NCBI RefSeq assembly: GCF_000271305.1
Contig: NZ_AKGD01000002.1
Location: forward strand, 434,001-498,000
Length of the DNA: 64,000 bases
Source: Hydrocarboniphaga effusa AP103
Lineage (GTDB): Bacteria; Pseudomonadota; Gammaproteobacteria; Nevskiales; Nevskiaceae
Direction: 5' to 3'
In this document: piece after piece, positions 49,601 through 57,803 of the stretch
Position numbering within the stretch: the stretch's first letter is position 1
Layout: every line of letters starts with the position of its first letter
Position numbers and translations under genes: made by a program
The notes under the pieces: model-generated
What the model was told of the DNA's origin: nothing
What the model saw: the letters and a program-made list of their open reading frames with translations, nothing else
Database searches by the model: none

Positions 49601-50448
49601 GCGAGCCCAGTGATCCGGGCCTGTCGATGTCGCTGAGCTTCGATGTCGATGCCGCGCCAGCGGTGTTCACCGCCAAACCCAAGGTCGCGATCCTGCGCGA
49701 GCAGGGCGTCAACGGGCACATCGAAATGGCCTACGCGTTCAACGCGGCCGGTTTCGAATCCGTCGACGTGCACATGTCCGACGTGCTTGAAGGCCGCGTC
49801 TCGCTGGCCGGCTTCACGGGCCTGGCGGCCTGCGGCGGCTTCTCGTACGGCGACGTGCTCGGCGCGGGCCAGGGCTGGGCCAAGACCATCCTGTTTTCGC
49901 AGCGCGGTCGCGACGAGTTCGCACGCTTTCTGGCCGATCCGCGCAAGTTCGCGCTCGGCGTCTGCAACGGCTGCCAGATGTTCGCCGCGCTCAAGGACAT
50001 CGTGCCGGGCGCCGCGGCCTGGCCGGCGTTCCGGCGCAACCGCAGCGAGCAGTTCGAGGCGCGCTGGTCGCTCGTCGAGGTGCTGCAGAGCAAGTCCATC
50101 CTGTTCGACGGCATGGCCGGATCAAAGCTGCCGATCGCGGTCGCGCACGGCGAAGGCCGCGCGGTGTTCGACGCCGAGGGCGATCTGGCCAGGCTCAAGG
50201 CCGCCGGCCAGCTCGCGATGCGCTATCTCGACCACCAGGGCCGTGTCACGACGAGCTACCCGTTCAACCCGAACGGTTCGCCTGAGGGCATCACCTCGGT
50301 CTGCAACGACGACGGCCGCGTGACGATCCTGATGCCGCACGCCGAGCGCACGATCCACGGTGTGACGGGCTCCTGGTGGCCCCAGGCCTTCGCAGGCAAG
50401 ACGCCGTGGTTCCGCATGTTCCAGAACGCGCGGAAGTGGGTGGGCTGA
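46615..50448 (+). CDS. purL: Phosphoribosylformylglycinamidine synthase PurL (large single-chain type)
   Basis: PurL makes FGAM from FGAR, glutamine and ATP in purine synthesis. The 1277-residue product is the fused gammaproteobacterial type. It has an N-terminal domain, a linker helix region, two AIRS-like halves (VNSEHCRHKIFNAEF, KVETHNHPTGISPHPGAATG, and the second KDSLSMKAVW) and a C-terminal glutaminase with nucleophile Cys1117 in GVCNGCQMF and His1242/Glu1244 in PHAERT. I chose the ATG giving MPLLVLPGTASLSSFRL, which matches the family; an ATG at 46573 adds 14 unrelated residues. A terminator follows 17 bases after the stop. Confidence 0.98.
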   Translation: MPLLVLPGTASLSSFRLNRLLDDLRPQLPALSGLQVLDFYLVDADDAPLAELRQLVGPGPDAFPASRLTRFVVPRVGTLSPWASKATDIARVCGLSGVRRIERGRAYLFEGLGELPASALKVLHDPMTESVLDSTEALQHVFDVPERRPLRTVDVLAQGARALEIANGEWGLALSADEIAYLAKHYLDAGKNPTDAELMMFAQVNSEHCRHKIFNAEFTVDGETQPHSLFGMIRMTHAATPGGVLSAYSDNSAVVEGHTAMRLFADADHVYRGHDEPVHILMKVETHNHPTGISPHPGAATGAGGEIRDEAATGTGSRPKAGLAGFTVANLRIPGFEQPWEAPLSRPTRMASALDIMIEAPLGAAAYNNEFGRPNLNGYFRSFEAITPDGRNRGYHKPIMIAGGYGNIRAQHVQKREVVEGAPLIVLGGPAMLIGLGGGAASSMATGSSHEALDFASVQRANPELERRCQEVIDACWALGDDNPILSIHDVGAGGISNALPELVHADDRGGLFQLRDVLAADPSLSPMEIWCNESQERYVIALKPDGLDMLARACERERCPYAVVGTATARRQLVVEDALSGQPPVDMPMPVLLGKPPRMQRSSRRETPVTEPLVTANLDLNEAARRLLQLPGIASKQFLITIGDRTVGGLTVRDQMVGPWQVPVADCAVTATGFEATTGEAMAMGERPLLALLDAGASSRMAVGEAITNIASASIAQLSDVRLSANWMAACGQGDEDARLFDAVKAIGEELCPKLGIAIPVGKDSLSMKAVWSEDGKPQTQTAPVSAIISAFAPVADVRKTLTPQLRLDAGATRLLLIDLGNRKNRLGGSALAQVYGQVGQTPPDLDHPEQLITAFDLIQYLNGKGQILALHDRSDGGLFVTLAEMAFAGHCGFTADLGFGEAAAALFSEELGWVLQVRESDAEAIVRRGKAAGVAITDIGPVEASDTLSFTRNGELLLSAKRSELHKLWAETSHRIALLRDNPDCVREEFDAVGEPSDPGLSMSLSFDVDAAPAVFTAKPKVAILREQGVNGHIEMAYAFNAAGFESVDVHMSDVLEGRVSLAGFTGLAACGGFSYGDVLGAGQGWAKTILFSQRGRDEFARFLADPRKFALGVCNGCQMFAALKDIVPGAAAWPAFRRNRSEQFEARWSLVEVLQSKSILFDGMAGSKLPIAVAHGEGRAVFDAEGDLARLKAAGQLAMRYLDHQGRVTTSYPFNPNGSPEGITSVCNDDGRVTILMPHAERTIHGVTGSWWPQAFAGKTPWFRMFQNARKWVG

Positions 50449-50464
50449 GCTCCCCCGCGCAGCC

Positions 50465-50497
50465 AACAAAAAGCCGGCGCGGGGCCGGCTTTTTGTT
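50465..50497. terminator. Bidirectional intrinsic terminator between purL and mlaA
   Basis: A perfect 14-base inverted repeat (50465-50478 with 50484-50497, loop of 5) with AAAAA on the left arm and TTTTT on the right. It gives a GC stem followed by a T-tract on both strands, so it can end both the plus-strand purL transcript and the minus-strand mla transcript. Confidence 0.93.
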
Positions 50498-50518
50498 GTG
50501 CCTCGGTCGGGTCGAAAC

Positions 50519-51331
50519 CTATGGCGCCGGTGCCGGCGACGCGGTGGGCACCGTGGCCGCAGGTTCGTCGGCCGGAACGGCGGTCGCGTCCTCTTCCTCT
50601 TCGTCGTCGAAATCCATGTCTTCGGCCGGCGGATTGCCGTCGTAGACGAGCGCGCGACGGCGCTCGAGATAGGCGGTGCGGAAAAAGACGTAAGGATCGA
50701 GCTGCTCGTTGATCAGATTGTCGGGACCGAGCAGCTTGGATCGGTCGTCGACCACCTCGACACCCTTCAACGCGATGCGCTCGGGCCAGGTCACGTTATC
50801 GGTGTATTGCAGAATCTCGGTCCAGTTGTCGCCGACCGTGCCGACCAGATCGCGATTGGTGGTGGGGCCTAGCAGCGGCAACATCAGATACCAGCCCTGA
50901 CCAACGCCCCAGCGCCCGAAGGTCTGACCCAGATCCTCGTTGTTGAGCGGCAGTCCCTGGCCGGTGGCCACGTCGATGAAGCCGGCGAGGCCGATGGTGG
51001 TATTGAGAATGAAGCGCAGTGTGTCCTTGCCGGTCTGCTTGAACTTGGCCTGCAGCAGATCATTGATGATGGTCGTCGGGTAGAACAGATTGTCGAAGAA
51101 GTTGCTGACGCCCTTGCGCGCCGTCGCCGGCAGTACCTTGGTGTAGCCGACCGCCACCGGACGCAGCACGTACTGGTCGGCTTTCTGGTTGAACGTGAAG
51201 ATCGGCCGATTGATGCGTTCGAGCGGATCGGACGGATCGTAGGTGGGCGAATGCGCGCAGCCGGTCAGCGCGAGCGTCACGAGCATCAGCGCCGCGAGTC
51301 GGCGAACAGTCCCCTGCAACATGCTTTGCAT
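50519..51331 (-). CDS. mlaA: Phospholipid-removing outer-membrane lipoprotein MlaA (VacJ)
   Basis: MlaA extracts misplaced phospholipids from the outer leaflet and hands them to MlaC. The 270-residue product has a lipoprotein signal ending LTGC, followed by DPLERINRPIFTFNQKADQY, GVSNFFDNLFYPTTIINDLL, NTTIGLAGFIDVA and the DLGQTFGRWGVGQGWYLMLP donut motif. The C-terminus carries an acidic then Ala/Pro-rich tail (FDDEEEEDATAV onward) not needed in most homologues. A GGGGGA ribosome site precedes the ATG at 51331. It is the last gene of the mla block, 34 bases after mlaB. Confidence 0.96.
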   Translation of the reverse strand: MQSMLQGTVRRLAALMLVTLALTGCAHSPTYDPSDPLERINRPIFTFNQKADQYVLRPVAVGYTKVLPATARKGVSNFFDNLFYPTTIINDLLQAKFKQTGKDTLRFILNTTIGLAGFIDVATGQGLPLNNEDLGQTFGRWGVGQGWYLMLPLLGPTTNRDLVGTVGDNWTEILQYTDNVTWPERIALKGVEVVDDRSKLLGPDNLINEQLDPYVFFRTAYLERRRALVYDGNPPAEDMDFDDEEEEDATAVPADEPAATVPTASPAPAP

Positions 51332-51365
51332 CGAATCCCCCAATCTTCGTGTTCCAGCGTCGCGG

Positions 51366-51623
51366 TCAGACGATCGCGAAAACCTCGTCGAGCTCGAAGA
51401 AGCGCAGCAGGCCGCGCGCTTGTTCGTTGGCGTTGACGATCTCGAGCTTCTGCGCGCCCTGGGTGTTGCGGCGTGCGAGCTCCAGCAAAAAAGCCGCGCC
51501 CGCGCTGTCGATGCGCGGACAACGGCTCATGTCGATGCGAGTGCCCTGCAGCTTGGGCAGATTGCCGAGCTGCAAAGACATCGAGCCCAGGCTCAGTTCG
51601 CCTTCGATGACTGCGGTCGACAT
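51366..51623 (-). CDS. mlaB: STAS-domain subunit MlaB
   Basis: An 85-residue STAS domain with IDMSRCPRIDSAGAAFLLEL, where the IDSAG loop matches the anti-sigma-antagonist motif used by MlaB to bind the MlaF ATPase. MlaB is required for full assembly of the MlaFEDB complex. Its start overlaps the mlaC stop by one base. Confidence 0.92.
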   Translation of the reverse strand: MSTAVIEGELSLGSMSLQLGNLPKLQGTRIDMSRCPRIDSAGAAFLLELARRNTQGAQKLEIVNANEQARGLLRFFELDEVFAIV

Positions 51624-52264
51624 CAGGGCTTGGCCTCGGCCGGAGGGGCGACGACCTGCTGGCCGGATTCGAGCTTCTGGATCACCGCATCGAGGCTCGA
51701 AGCCTTGATCTGCGCGGCCACCTGGCTACGAAAACTGGTGACCAGCGAAATATTCTCGACCTTGATGTCGACGACCTTCCAGTCGGCGCCGACCGGCTTC
51801 TGGCGCATGTCGAAGGCCACCGCGACCGGCGGCGCGTCCGGACGGATCAGCTTGGTATTGACGGTGGCGCGGTCGGAACCGTCGGCGATCTTGGCCGGCT
51901 GGACCTCGGCCTTCACGCTGTCCGCGTACTGCAGCAGCGCATCGGCATAGGAATTGATCAGCATCTTCTTGAACGCGCTTTCGAAGCGCGTGCGCTGGTC
52001 GGGCGTGGCGGTGCGGTAATTCTGCGCGAGGATGGTTTGGGCAATGTACTTGGTGTCGAAGTACTGCGTCACGCGCGAATCCACCATCTGGTAGAAGGCG
52101 GGCTTGTCGGTCTGGTACTTGGCCTTGTTTTCCGAAATGTCGGTCTGCAAGGAACCTTGCGCGGACTTGATGACCTCGTCCGGAGCGGTCGGCGCAGCAA
52201 CGGCGGCCACCGCGATCGAGGCGGCCGAAAACAGTAGGGACAATCGTGCGAACAGCGGCTTCAT
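51623..52264 (-). CDS. mlaC: Periplasmic phospholipid-binding protein MlaC
   Basis: The 213-residue product has a signal peptide (to about 24, ending AVAA), then the MlaC (Ttg2D) domain: VDSRVTQYFDTKYIAQTIL, RFESAFKKMLINSYADALLQ and DWKVVDIKVENISLVTSFRS are typical. It shuttles phospholipids between MlaA and the MlaFEDB complex. The start overlaps mlaD by four bases and the stop overlaps mlaB by one. Confidence 0.95.
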   Translation of the reverse strand: MKPLFARLSLLFSAASIAVAAVAAPTAPDEVIKSAQGSLQTDISENKAKYQTDKPAFYQMVDSRVTQYFDTKYIAQTILAQNYRTATPDQRTRFESAFKKMLINSYADALLQYADSVKAEVQPAKIADGSDRATVNTKLIRPDAPPVAVAFDMRQKPVGADWKVVDIKVENISLVTSFRSQVAAQIKASSLDAVIQKLESGQQVVAPPAEAKP

Positions 52265-52803
52265 GGTTTGGCTCCTGCGGGCGCGGCACCCGGCTTGATG
52301 GAATCCGCGAGTTTGCCGATGGCATCCGCGAGCTTGTCGTCCTTGGGGCCGGCCTGGTTGGCCAGGAACTGCCCGATCAGGTTTTCTAGCACCAGTGCGC
52401 TCTGCGTCAGCTGAATCTTGCTGCCCTGCTTGAGCACGTCTTCGGAACCACCGGGCTCGAAGCCGAGGTACTGCTCGCCTAGCAAACCGGCGGTCAGGAT
52501 CTTGACGTTCGAATCTTCTGGAAGGTTGTTGTAGGTCTGCGAAATATCGATGGCGACGTCGGCCTGGAACGTCTGCGGATTGATCTTGATCTCGCGAACC
52601 CGGCCGATCTTCACCCCTGCCATGGTCGCCGCGGCGCCCGGCTTCAGGCCTCCGATGTTGTCGAAGGTCGCGGTGACCCGGTAGACCGCATCGCCATTGC
52701 CGACGCTGTCCAGGCTGGCGACGCGAAAGGTCATGACGAACACGGCCGCCACGCCGAGGCAGACGAAGAAACCAACCACGATTTCGAGAGCTCTTGATTG
52801 CAT
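52261..52803 (-). CDS. mlaD: MCE-domain protein MlaD
   Basis: A 180-residue protein with one N-terminal membrane anchor (LEIVVGFFVCLGVAAVFVMT) and a single MCE domain (about 38-120: ATFDNIGGLKPGAAATMAGV, LTAGLLGEQYLGFEPGG). MlaD forms a periplasmic hexameric ring on the transporter. The ribosome site is GGAAAG. The gap from mlaE is 203 bases, unusually long for this operon; it holds no gene I can support and no clear promoter. Confidence 0.95.
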   Translation of the reverse strand: MQSRALEIVVGFFVCLGVAAVFVMTFRVASLDSVGNGDAVYRVTATFDNIGGLKPGAAATMAGVKIGRVREIKINPQTFQADVAIDISQTYNNLPEDSNVKILTAGLLGEQYLGFEPGGSEDVLKQGSKIQLTQSALVLENLIGQFLANQAGPKDDKLADAIGKLADSIKPGAAPAGAKP

Positions 52804-53006
52804 GAAGCTTTCCTTCGCTACGCCAGTGCGGATTTTGTTATTGAAGCGGCCGGCGTCTTGCTGAACGTACCGGCCGCGTATGTTGAGAGGGTACCTTGCG
52901 AAATGGGGTGGAACGCCGCCCCCGGAGCGCTGAGTACGGCTGGGTCATCGGTTCGGCGAGCTTGCGAACGCTTGGGTGTCTGAAAGTTCACCATGAGCGC
53001 GCCGAA

Positions 53007-53774
53007 TCACTTGAACATGAATGCGGTGAGGATGAAGTTCAACGCCAGGATGGCCAGCGAAGACACCACCACCGTCGAAGTCGTGGCCCGCGAAACGCCT
53101 TCGGCGTTCGGCGTAGCCGTGTAGCCCTGATAGACCGCGATCCAGCTCACCGTGAAGCCGAACACCACGGTCTTGAGCAGGCTCTGCCAGATGTCCTTGG
53201 TCTCGACCGAGCCGCGGATCGCCGACCAGTAGCTGCCCGCATCGACGCCCAGCAGCTCGACGCCGATCGCATGGCCGCCGGCGACGCCGATCGCCATGAC
53301 TTCGAAGATCATCGTCAGCAATGGCAGCGCGATGAGCCCGGCCAGAAAGCGCGGGGCGACGATGCGCTCGATCGGGTCGATCGCCATCATCTCCATCGCC
53401 GACAGCTGGTCGGTGGCGCGCATGAGGCCGAGTTCGGCCGCCAGCGAGGAGCCCGCGCGGCCCGCGAACAGCAAGGCCGTCACCACCGGGCCGAGCTCGC
53501 GGATCACCACCAGCGCGACGAACACACCGAGCGATTCCGAGGCGCCGAAGCGCGACAGCGTGCGATAGCCCTGCAGCGCCAGCACCATGCCGATGAACAC
53601 GCCCGAGATCACGATGATGATCAGCGAGAGCACGCCGAGCATGTAGAGCTGGCGCGTGATCAGGCCGGGCTTGAGCAGCGACTTCGGCAGCGAGGCCAGC
53701 ACCGACGACAGGAAGAACATCGAGCGCCCGAGCCCGGCGAAGAACTCGGAGATGACCTGGAACAGCTTGCTCAT
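53007..53774 (-). CDS. mlaE: Phospholipid ABC transporter permease MlaE
   Basis: The 255-residue MlaE-family permease has about five membrane segments and the coupling-loop signature FAGRAGSSLAAELGLMRATD (about 115-135). It forms the membrane core of the retrograde phospholipid transporter. Its ATG overlaps the mlaF stop by four bases. Confidence 0.96.
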   Translation of the reverse strand: MSKLFQVISEFFAGLGRSMFFLSSVLASLPKSLLKPGLITRQLYMLGVLSLIIIVISGVFIGMVLALQGYRTLSRFGASESLGVFVALVVIRELGPVVTALLFAGRAGSSLAAELGLMRATDQLSAMEMMAIDPIERIVAPRFLAGLIALPLLTMIFEVMAIGVAGGHAIGVELLGVDAGSYWSAIRGSVETKDIWQSLLKTVVFGFTVSWIAVYQGYTATPNAEGVSRATTSTVVVSSLAILALNFILTAFMFK

Positions 53775-54595
53775 CGACGGCCTCCGAGCAGATCGTCGGC
53801 ATAGGTCGCCGCGGCCTTGTACTGGAACGCGATCGGCCCATCGGGCTCGCCCTTGAGGAACTGCTGCACGAAGGCCGAATCCGAAGCGCGGATCTGGTCC
53901 GGCGTGCCCTGGCCGAGCACCTTGCCGCCCGATACCACGTAGGCGTAATCGGCGATCGAGAGCACCTCGTTGATGTCGTGCGAGACCACCACGGAGGTCA
54001 GCCCCAGCGACTGGTTGAGCGTGCGGATCAGGCGAATCAGCACGCCCATGCTGATCGGGTCTTGCCCCGTGAACGGCTCGTCGTACATGACCATGTCGGG
54101 ATCGAGCGCGATGGCGCGCGCGAGCGCGGCGCGGCGTGACATGCCACCCGAGAGCTGGTCCGGATACAGGTCGCGCGCTCCGCGCAGGCCGACGGCCTGC
54201 AGCTTCATGAGCACCAGGTCGCGAATCATCGAGGCCGGCAGCTGGGTGTGTTCCTGCAGCGGATAGGCCACGTTCTCGAACACGGTCAGATCGGTCAGCA
54301 GCGCGCCGTTCTGGAACAGCAGGCCCATGCGCTTGCGCAGCGTGTAGAGATCGCGGCGGCCGAGCTTGTGCACGTCGGTGCCGTCGAATTCGACGGTGCC
54401 GGCGCTCGGGCGCCACTGGCCGCCGATCAGGCGCAGCAGCGTGGTCTTGCCGGTGCCCGAAGGACCGAGAATGGCGGTGACCTTGCCGCGCGCGATGTCG
54501 ACGTCGATCCCCTGATAGATCGCGCGGCTTCCTTGCTTGAAGTGCACGCCACGGCAACGCACCAGCACATCGGTTGGAGCTGTAGTCGAGTTCAT
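53771..54595 (-). CDS. mlaF: Phospholipid ABC transporter ATP-binding protein MlaF
   Basis: A 274-residue ABC ATPase with Walker A GPSGTGKTT, signature LSGGMSRRAALARA, Walker B MVMYDEPFTGQDP and H-loop VVVSHD. It drives the Mla transporter with MlaE. It is the first gene of the minus-strand mlaFEDCBA series, so the operon promoter should lie in 54596-54705, shared with the divergent small lipoprotein gene. Confidence 0.96.
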   Translation of the reverse strand: MNSTTAPTDVLVRCRGVHFKQGSRAIYQGIDVDIARGKVTAILGPSGTGKTTLLRLIGGQWRPSAGTVEFDGTDVHKLGRRDLYTLRKRMGLLFQNGALLTDLTVFENVAYPLQEHTQLPASMIRDLVLMKLQAVGLRGARDLYPDQLSGGMSRRAALARAIALDPDMVMYDEPFTGQDPISMGVLIRLIRTLNQSLGLTSVVVSHDINEVLSIADYAYVVSGGKVLGQGTPDQIRASDSAFVQQFLKGEPDGPIAFQYKAAATYADDLLGGRR

Positions 54596-54705
54596 CGCGT
54601 TCTTAGGTTTCGAGGCCGTGGGCGTTCGCGGTCACTGGTCGGTCACGCTGGCCCGTTAAGCGGCGTATTGTAGGTTGATTACCGCTTTCACGTGAGAAAC
54701 GCTCC

Positions 54706-54948
54706 ATGGATCCCGCCATACGCTTTGCGGCAGTTGGCGTTTGCCTGACCTCGCTGAGCCTGGCCGCCTGCACGTCCAGACCGCGCAATGAGGCAGTCGC
54801 CAAGGCCGATCGACCCCCGGCCTGCAAGCTCACACGCAACGTGCAGGCGGCCGGTCCACAGTCCGCAGGGCACCCGCCGCGCTGCGCCGACAGCCTTGAT
54901 GCGGGCAAGCTGCCGGCGAGCGCGATTGCGCCGATCATGCTGCCGTAA
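54706..54948 (+). CDS. Small putative lipoprotein
   Basis: An 80-residue reading frame with a lipoprotein-type signal (FAAVGVCLTSLSLAAC, lipidated Cys22) followed by a short, Pro/Ala-rich and cysteine-containing tail with no known domain. A GAGAAA stretch stands before the ATG. It is divergent from mlaF and convergent with lipB, whose stop is 14 bases away. The signal peptide is the only support; it could be a chance frame. Confidence 0.5.
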   Translation: MDPAIRFAAVGVCLTSLSLAACTSRPRNEAVAKADRPPACKLTRNVQAAGPQSAGHPPRCADSLDAGKLPASAIAPIMLP

Positions 54949-54962
54949 AACTGAGCGGCAAC

Positions 54963-55643
54963 TTAGCTTTGCTCTGCGTCTGCCCGCGTGGTGGCGAGTT
55001 CGGCGATCAGGCTGTCGGTCAGATCGCGACGCACCTGGTCGATGCCAGGCCCGCCGAGTTCGCGCACTTGCGTCACGCGTAGCCCTTTGTATCCGCAGGG
55101 ATCGATGCGCGTGAACGGCTCGAGGTCCATGTCGGTATTGAGCGCCAGGCCGTGATAGCTGCGCCCCCGGCTCACGCGCAGGCCGAGTGAGGCGATCTTG
55201 GAGCGAACGCCGTCGATGTCGACATAAACCCCGCGCGCATCCGGATCGCCGTAAGCCGCGATGCCGTAGCGGGCGAGCGTCGCGATCACCGCGCTTTCGA
55301 TGCGCTCGACCAGCGAACGCACGCCGTAACCGAGGCGGTGCAGGTCGACCAGTACGTAGACCACGATCTGTCCGGGCCCATGGTACGTCGCCTGGCCGCC
55401 GCGATTGCTGCGGACCACCGGGATCTCGCCCGGAGCGAGCAGGTGTTCATCGCGGCCGGACTGGCCCTGCGTGAACACCGGCGGATGTTCGAGCACCCAG
55501 AGTTCGTCGGGTGTTTCGGATGTGCGCGATTCGGTGAAATCGCGCATCGCCTGCACGGTGCGCTCGTAGTCCGAGAGCCCGTCCAGGCGCCGGATCAGCG
55601 GCGCCTGGATTTCGTCACCATTGCCGGCGATCTCAGCCACCAC
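54963..55643 (-). CDS. lipB: Octanoyl-(acyl-carrier-protein)-protein N-octanoyltransferase LipB
   Basis: LipB moves octanoate from ACP to lipoyl domains, the step before LipA. The 226-residue product has [25 protein letters not shown], and the catalytic pair Lys149 ([13 protein letters not shown]) and Cys183 (DPCGYKG), spaced 34 apart as in E. coli. The start is a GTG, overlapping dacC by about 11 bases; a second GTG follows immediately. The DUF493 (ybeD) gene usual between dacC and lipB is absent, and lipA is elsewhere. Confidence 0.95.
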   Translation of the reverse strand: MVAEIAGNGDEIQAPLIRRLDGLSDYERTVQAMRDFTESRTSETPDELWVLEHPPVFTQGQSGRDEHLLAPGEIPVVRSNRGGQATYHGPGQIVVYVLVDLHRLGYGVRSLVERIESAVIATLARYGIAAYGDPDARGVYVDIDGVRSKIASLGLRVSRGRSYHGLALNTDMDLEPFTRIDPCGYKGLRVTQVRELGGPGIDQVRRDLTDSLIAELATTRADAEQS

Positions 55644-56787
55644 CCGCCCACCACAGACGGATCGAATCGATCAGGCGCGTGAACAGCCCGCCTTCCGGCA
55701 CCGCCTTGAGCGCGACCAGCGGCTCGCTGCGGATCAGCTTGCCGTCGAGGCTGATGGCGATGCTGCCGACGACCGCGCCCGGCGCGATCGGGGCGATGGC
55801 CTGGGCGGTGATCTGCGGCTGCATCTGGATGCGCTCCTTGGCCCCGCGCGGCAGGCTCAGCGAGATCGGCTGCAGGGTTCCCACCGGCACGCTGTCCTCC
55901 GTGCCCTTGTAGGCCGTCACCGTGCTGACCGGATTGTTCGGGCCGAGCAGGGTGGCGGTTTCGAAGAAGCGGAAGCCGTAGTTGAGCAGTTCGAGGCTGG
56001 CCTGTTCGCGGTACGCCCAGGTCTTGGCGCCCATCACCGCGACGATCAGGCGGCGGCCGTTGCGGTTGGCCGAGGACAGCAGGCAGTAACCGGCAGCGTT
56101 GGTGTGGCCGGTCTTGATGCCGTCGACGCTCGGATCCTTGGTCAGCAGGCCGTTGCGGTTCGGCTGCGGCTTGGCGATCTTGTACTTGAACTCCTTCTCC
56201 GCGTAGATCTTGTAGTCCTCGGGGAAGTCGCGGATCAGCGCACGGCCCAGCAGCGCGAGGTCGCGCGCGGTGGTGTAGTGATCCGGGTCGGGCAGGCCGC
56301 TGGCGTCGACGAAGTGGCTGTTCTTGAGGCCGAGCTTGGCGGCGTACTGGTTCATCAGTTCGGCGAAGGCCGACTCGCTGCCGGCGATGTGCTCGGACAG
56401 CGCGATGCTCGCGTCGTTGCCGCTCGCGATGATGATGCCGCGCAGCAGGTCGATGATCTTCACGCGGCTGCCGACGTCGAGGAACATGCGCGATTCGGAC
56501 GAATCCTTGCCCTGTCTCCAGGCCTTCTCGCTGATCAGCGCCTCGTCGTCATAATGCAGCCGGCCCTTCTTGATCTCGTCGAAGGCGACGTAGGTCGTCA
56601 TGACCTTGGTGATGCTTGCCGGCTCGACGCGCGCGTCGGGCTCGCTGGCCGCTAGCAGGTCGCCACTCGCGTAGTCGATGACCGCGTAGGACTTGGCGTC
56701 GATGGTCGGCGGTTCGGGAATCTTGTCGAGCTGCGCGTGGGCGCAGAGCGGAGCGGTCAGCAGGGCGGCGAGGAGAAATTTCTTCAT
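55633..56787 (-). CDS. dacC: D-alanyl-D-alanine carboxypeptidase (PBP5/6 family)
   Basis: The enzyme trims the terminal D-alanine from peptidoglycan stem peptides. The 384-residue product has a signal peptide ([18 protein letters not shown]), the SxxK nucleophile motif in [12 protein letters not shown] in IIASGNDAS, and KTG in [11 protein letters not shown]-terminal beta domain and an amphipathic end ([19 protein letters not shown]) anchor it to the inner membrane. It follows rlpA with a 119-base gap. Confidence 0.95.
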   Translation of the reverse strand: MKKFLLAALLTAPLCAHAQLDKIPEPPTIDAKSYAVIDYASGDLLAASEPDARVEPASITKVMTTYVAFDEIKKGRLHYDDEALISEKAWRQGKDSSESRMFLDVGSRVKIIDLLRGIIIASGNDASIALSEHIAGSESAFAELMNQYAAKLGLKNSHFVDASGLPDPDHYTTARDLALLGRALIRDFPEDYKIYAEKEFKYKIAKPQPNRNGLLTKDPSVDGIKTGHTNAAGYCLLSSANRNGRRLIVAVMGAKTWAYREQASLELLNYGFRFFETATLLGPNNPVSTVTAYKGTEDSVPVGTLQPISLSLPRGAKERIQMQPQITAQAIAPIAPGAVVGSIAISLDGKLIRSEPLVALKAVPEGGLFTRLIDSIRLWWAGGG

Positions 56788-56906
56788 TGATCCGGGCGTG
56801 TGGCGGGAGAAAGGCGCTTGGACGCAGGCCGCTTCAACGGACCCTGCAAGCGCTCGGATGTGCGGCGACGGCGCGTCGCCGGCGGTTCGAAATTTTAACG
56901 CAAGGC

Positions 56907-57803
56907 TCAGTAGTGAACCGGGATCGAGGCGAAGCCGCCCGCTCCGAGCCTGCTCTTGGCGGCCTTGAGCCTGGGCTCGTCGGCGAACGGCCCGACGATC
57001 ACGCGGTGGATCGGCCGGTCTTGGAAAACACCCTGGCGCACTTCGGCGTTCTTGAGTCCGATCTTGTGAATCTCCTTGAGCAAGGCATTCGCGTTGACCG
57101 GATCGGAATAGGCACCGACCTGCAGATAGTTCGAGCCCGAGGCGGTGGCCGGCTGCGCGAGCTCTTCGAGCGTACCGACCGGCGGCGGCAGCGGCTCGCC
57201 GGGCACGATGGCCTCGAGCTCGACCATCGCCGGGCCGCCGAGCAGATCGAGCTTGGTCGCGGCCGCGTAGGACAGGTCGATCACCCGCTCCTTGTGGAAC
57301 GGCCCTCGATCGTTGATGCGCACGACCACGCTCTTGCCGTTGGTCAGGTTGGTGACGCGCGCATAGGTCGGCAGCGGCAGCGTCTTGTGCGCGGCCGTCA
57401 TCTTGAACATGTCGAAGGGCTCGCCGCTGCTGGTCTTGCGACCCTGGAACTTGCGGCCATACCACGAGGCCAGGCCCATTTCGCGGAAGCCGCGCGCCGA
57501 ATCGAGCGGGCGATAGGTTTCGCCGAAGACCTCGTAGCTCTCGGGGTTGCCGTAACGGCTCTTGGGTTCGGGCTGCGGAACCGCGTCGGGCAGCTCGGCG
57601 AGGTTCGGCGGAATGTCGGCCTTGGCGGGCGGGCCGTCGACGAGGATCGGCGGCTTCGCCGGCTCGGCCGGAACCACGCGCGATTTGGTCGGGGCGGGGC
57701 GCGTGGTCTGGCGCGTCGGGCCCGGAGCGCAGGCGCCGAGGGCCAGCACACTCAGCAGCAGCGACAGGTTTCGCAGGGTGCGTGAAAAGGCGGCAGGCGG
57801 CAT
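56907..57803 (-). CDS. rlpA: Septal lipoprotein / lytic transglycosylase RlpA
   Basis: RlpA cleaves denuded glycan strands. The 298-residue product has a lipoprotein signal ending LGAC (Cys25), a disordered Pro-rich linker, a double-psi beta-barrel (about 105-200: GLASWYGRKFQGRKTSSGE, VVVRINDRGPFHKERVIDLS, including the catalytic Asp region) and a C-terminal SPOR domain (about 220-295: SNYLQVGAYSDPVNANALLK) that binds denuded glycan at the septum. It overlaps mltB by one base. Confidence 0.95.
   Translation of the reverse strand: MPPAAFSRTLRNLSLLLSVLALGACAPGPTRQTTRPAPTKSRVVPAEPAKPPILVDGPPAKADIPPNLAELPDAVPQPEPKSRYGNPESYEVFGETYRPLDSARGFREMGLASWYGRKFQGRKTSSGEPFDMFKMTAAHKTLPLPTYARVTNLTNGKSVVVRINDRGPFHKERVIDLSYAAATKLDLLGGPAMVELEAIVPGEPLPPPVGTLEELAQPATASGSNYLQVGAYSDPVNANALLKEIHKIGLKNAEVRQGVFQDRPIHRVIVGPFADEPRLKAAKSRLGAGGFASIPVHY

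Noticed and set aside
46411..49773. An 1120-residue minus-strand frame opposite purL
   Set aside because: Long only because stop codons are rare in this composition; PurL motifs are on the plus strand.
52798..52983. A 61-residue plus-strand frame in the mlaE-mlaD gap
   Set aside because: It begins inside the mlaD start region on the other strand, has no signal or domain and no ribosome site.
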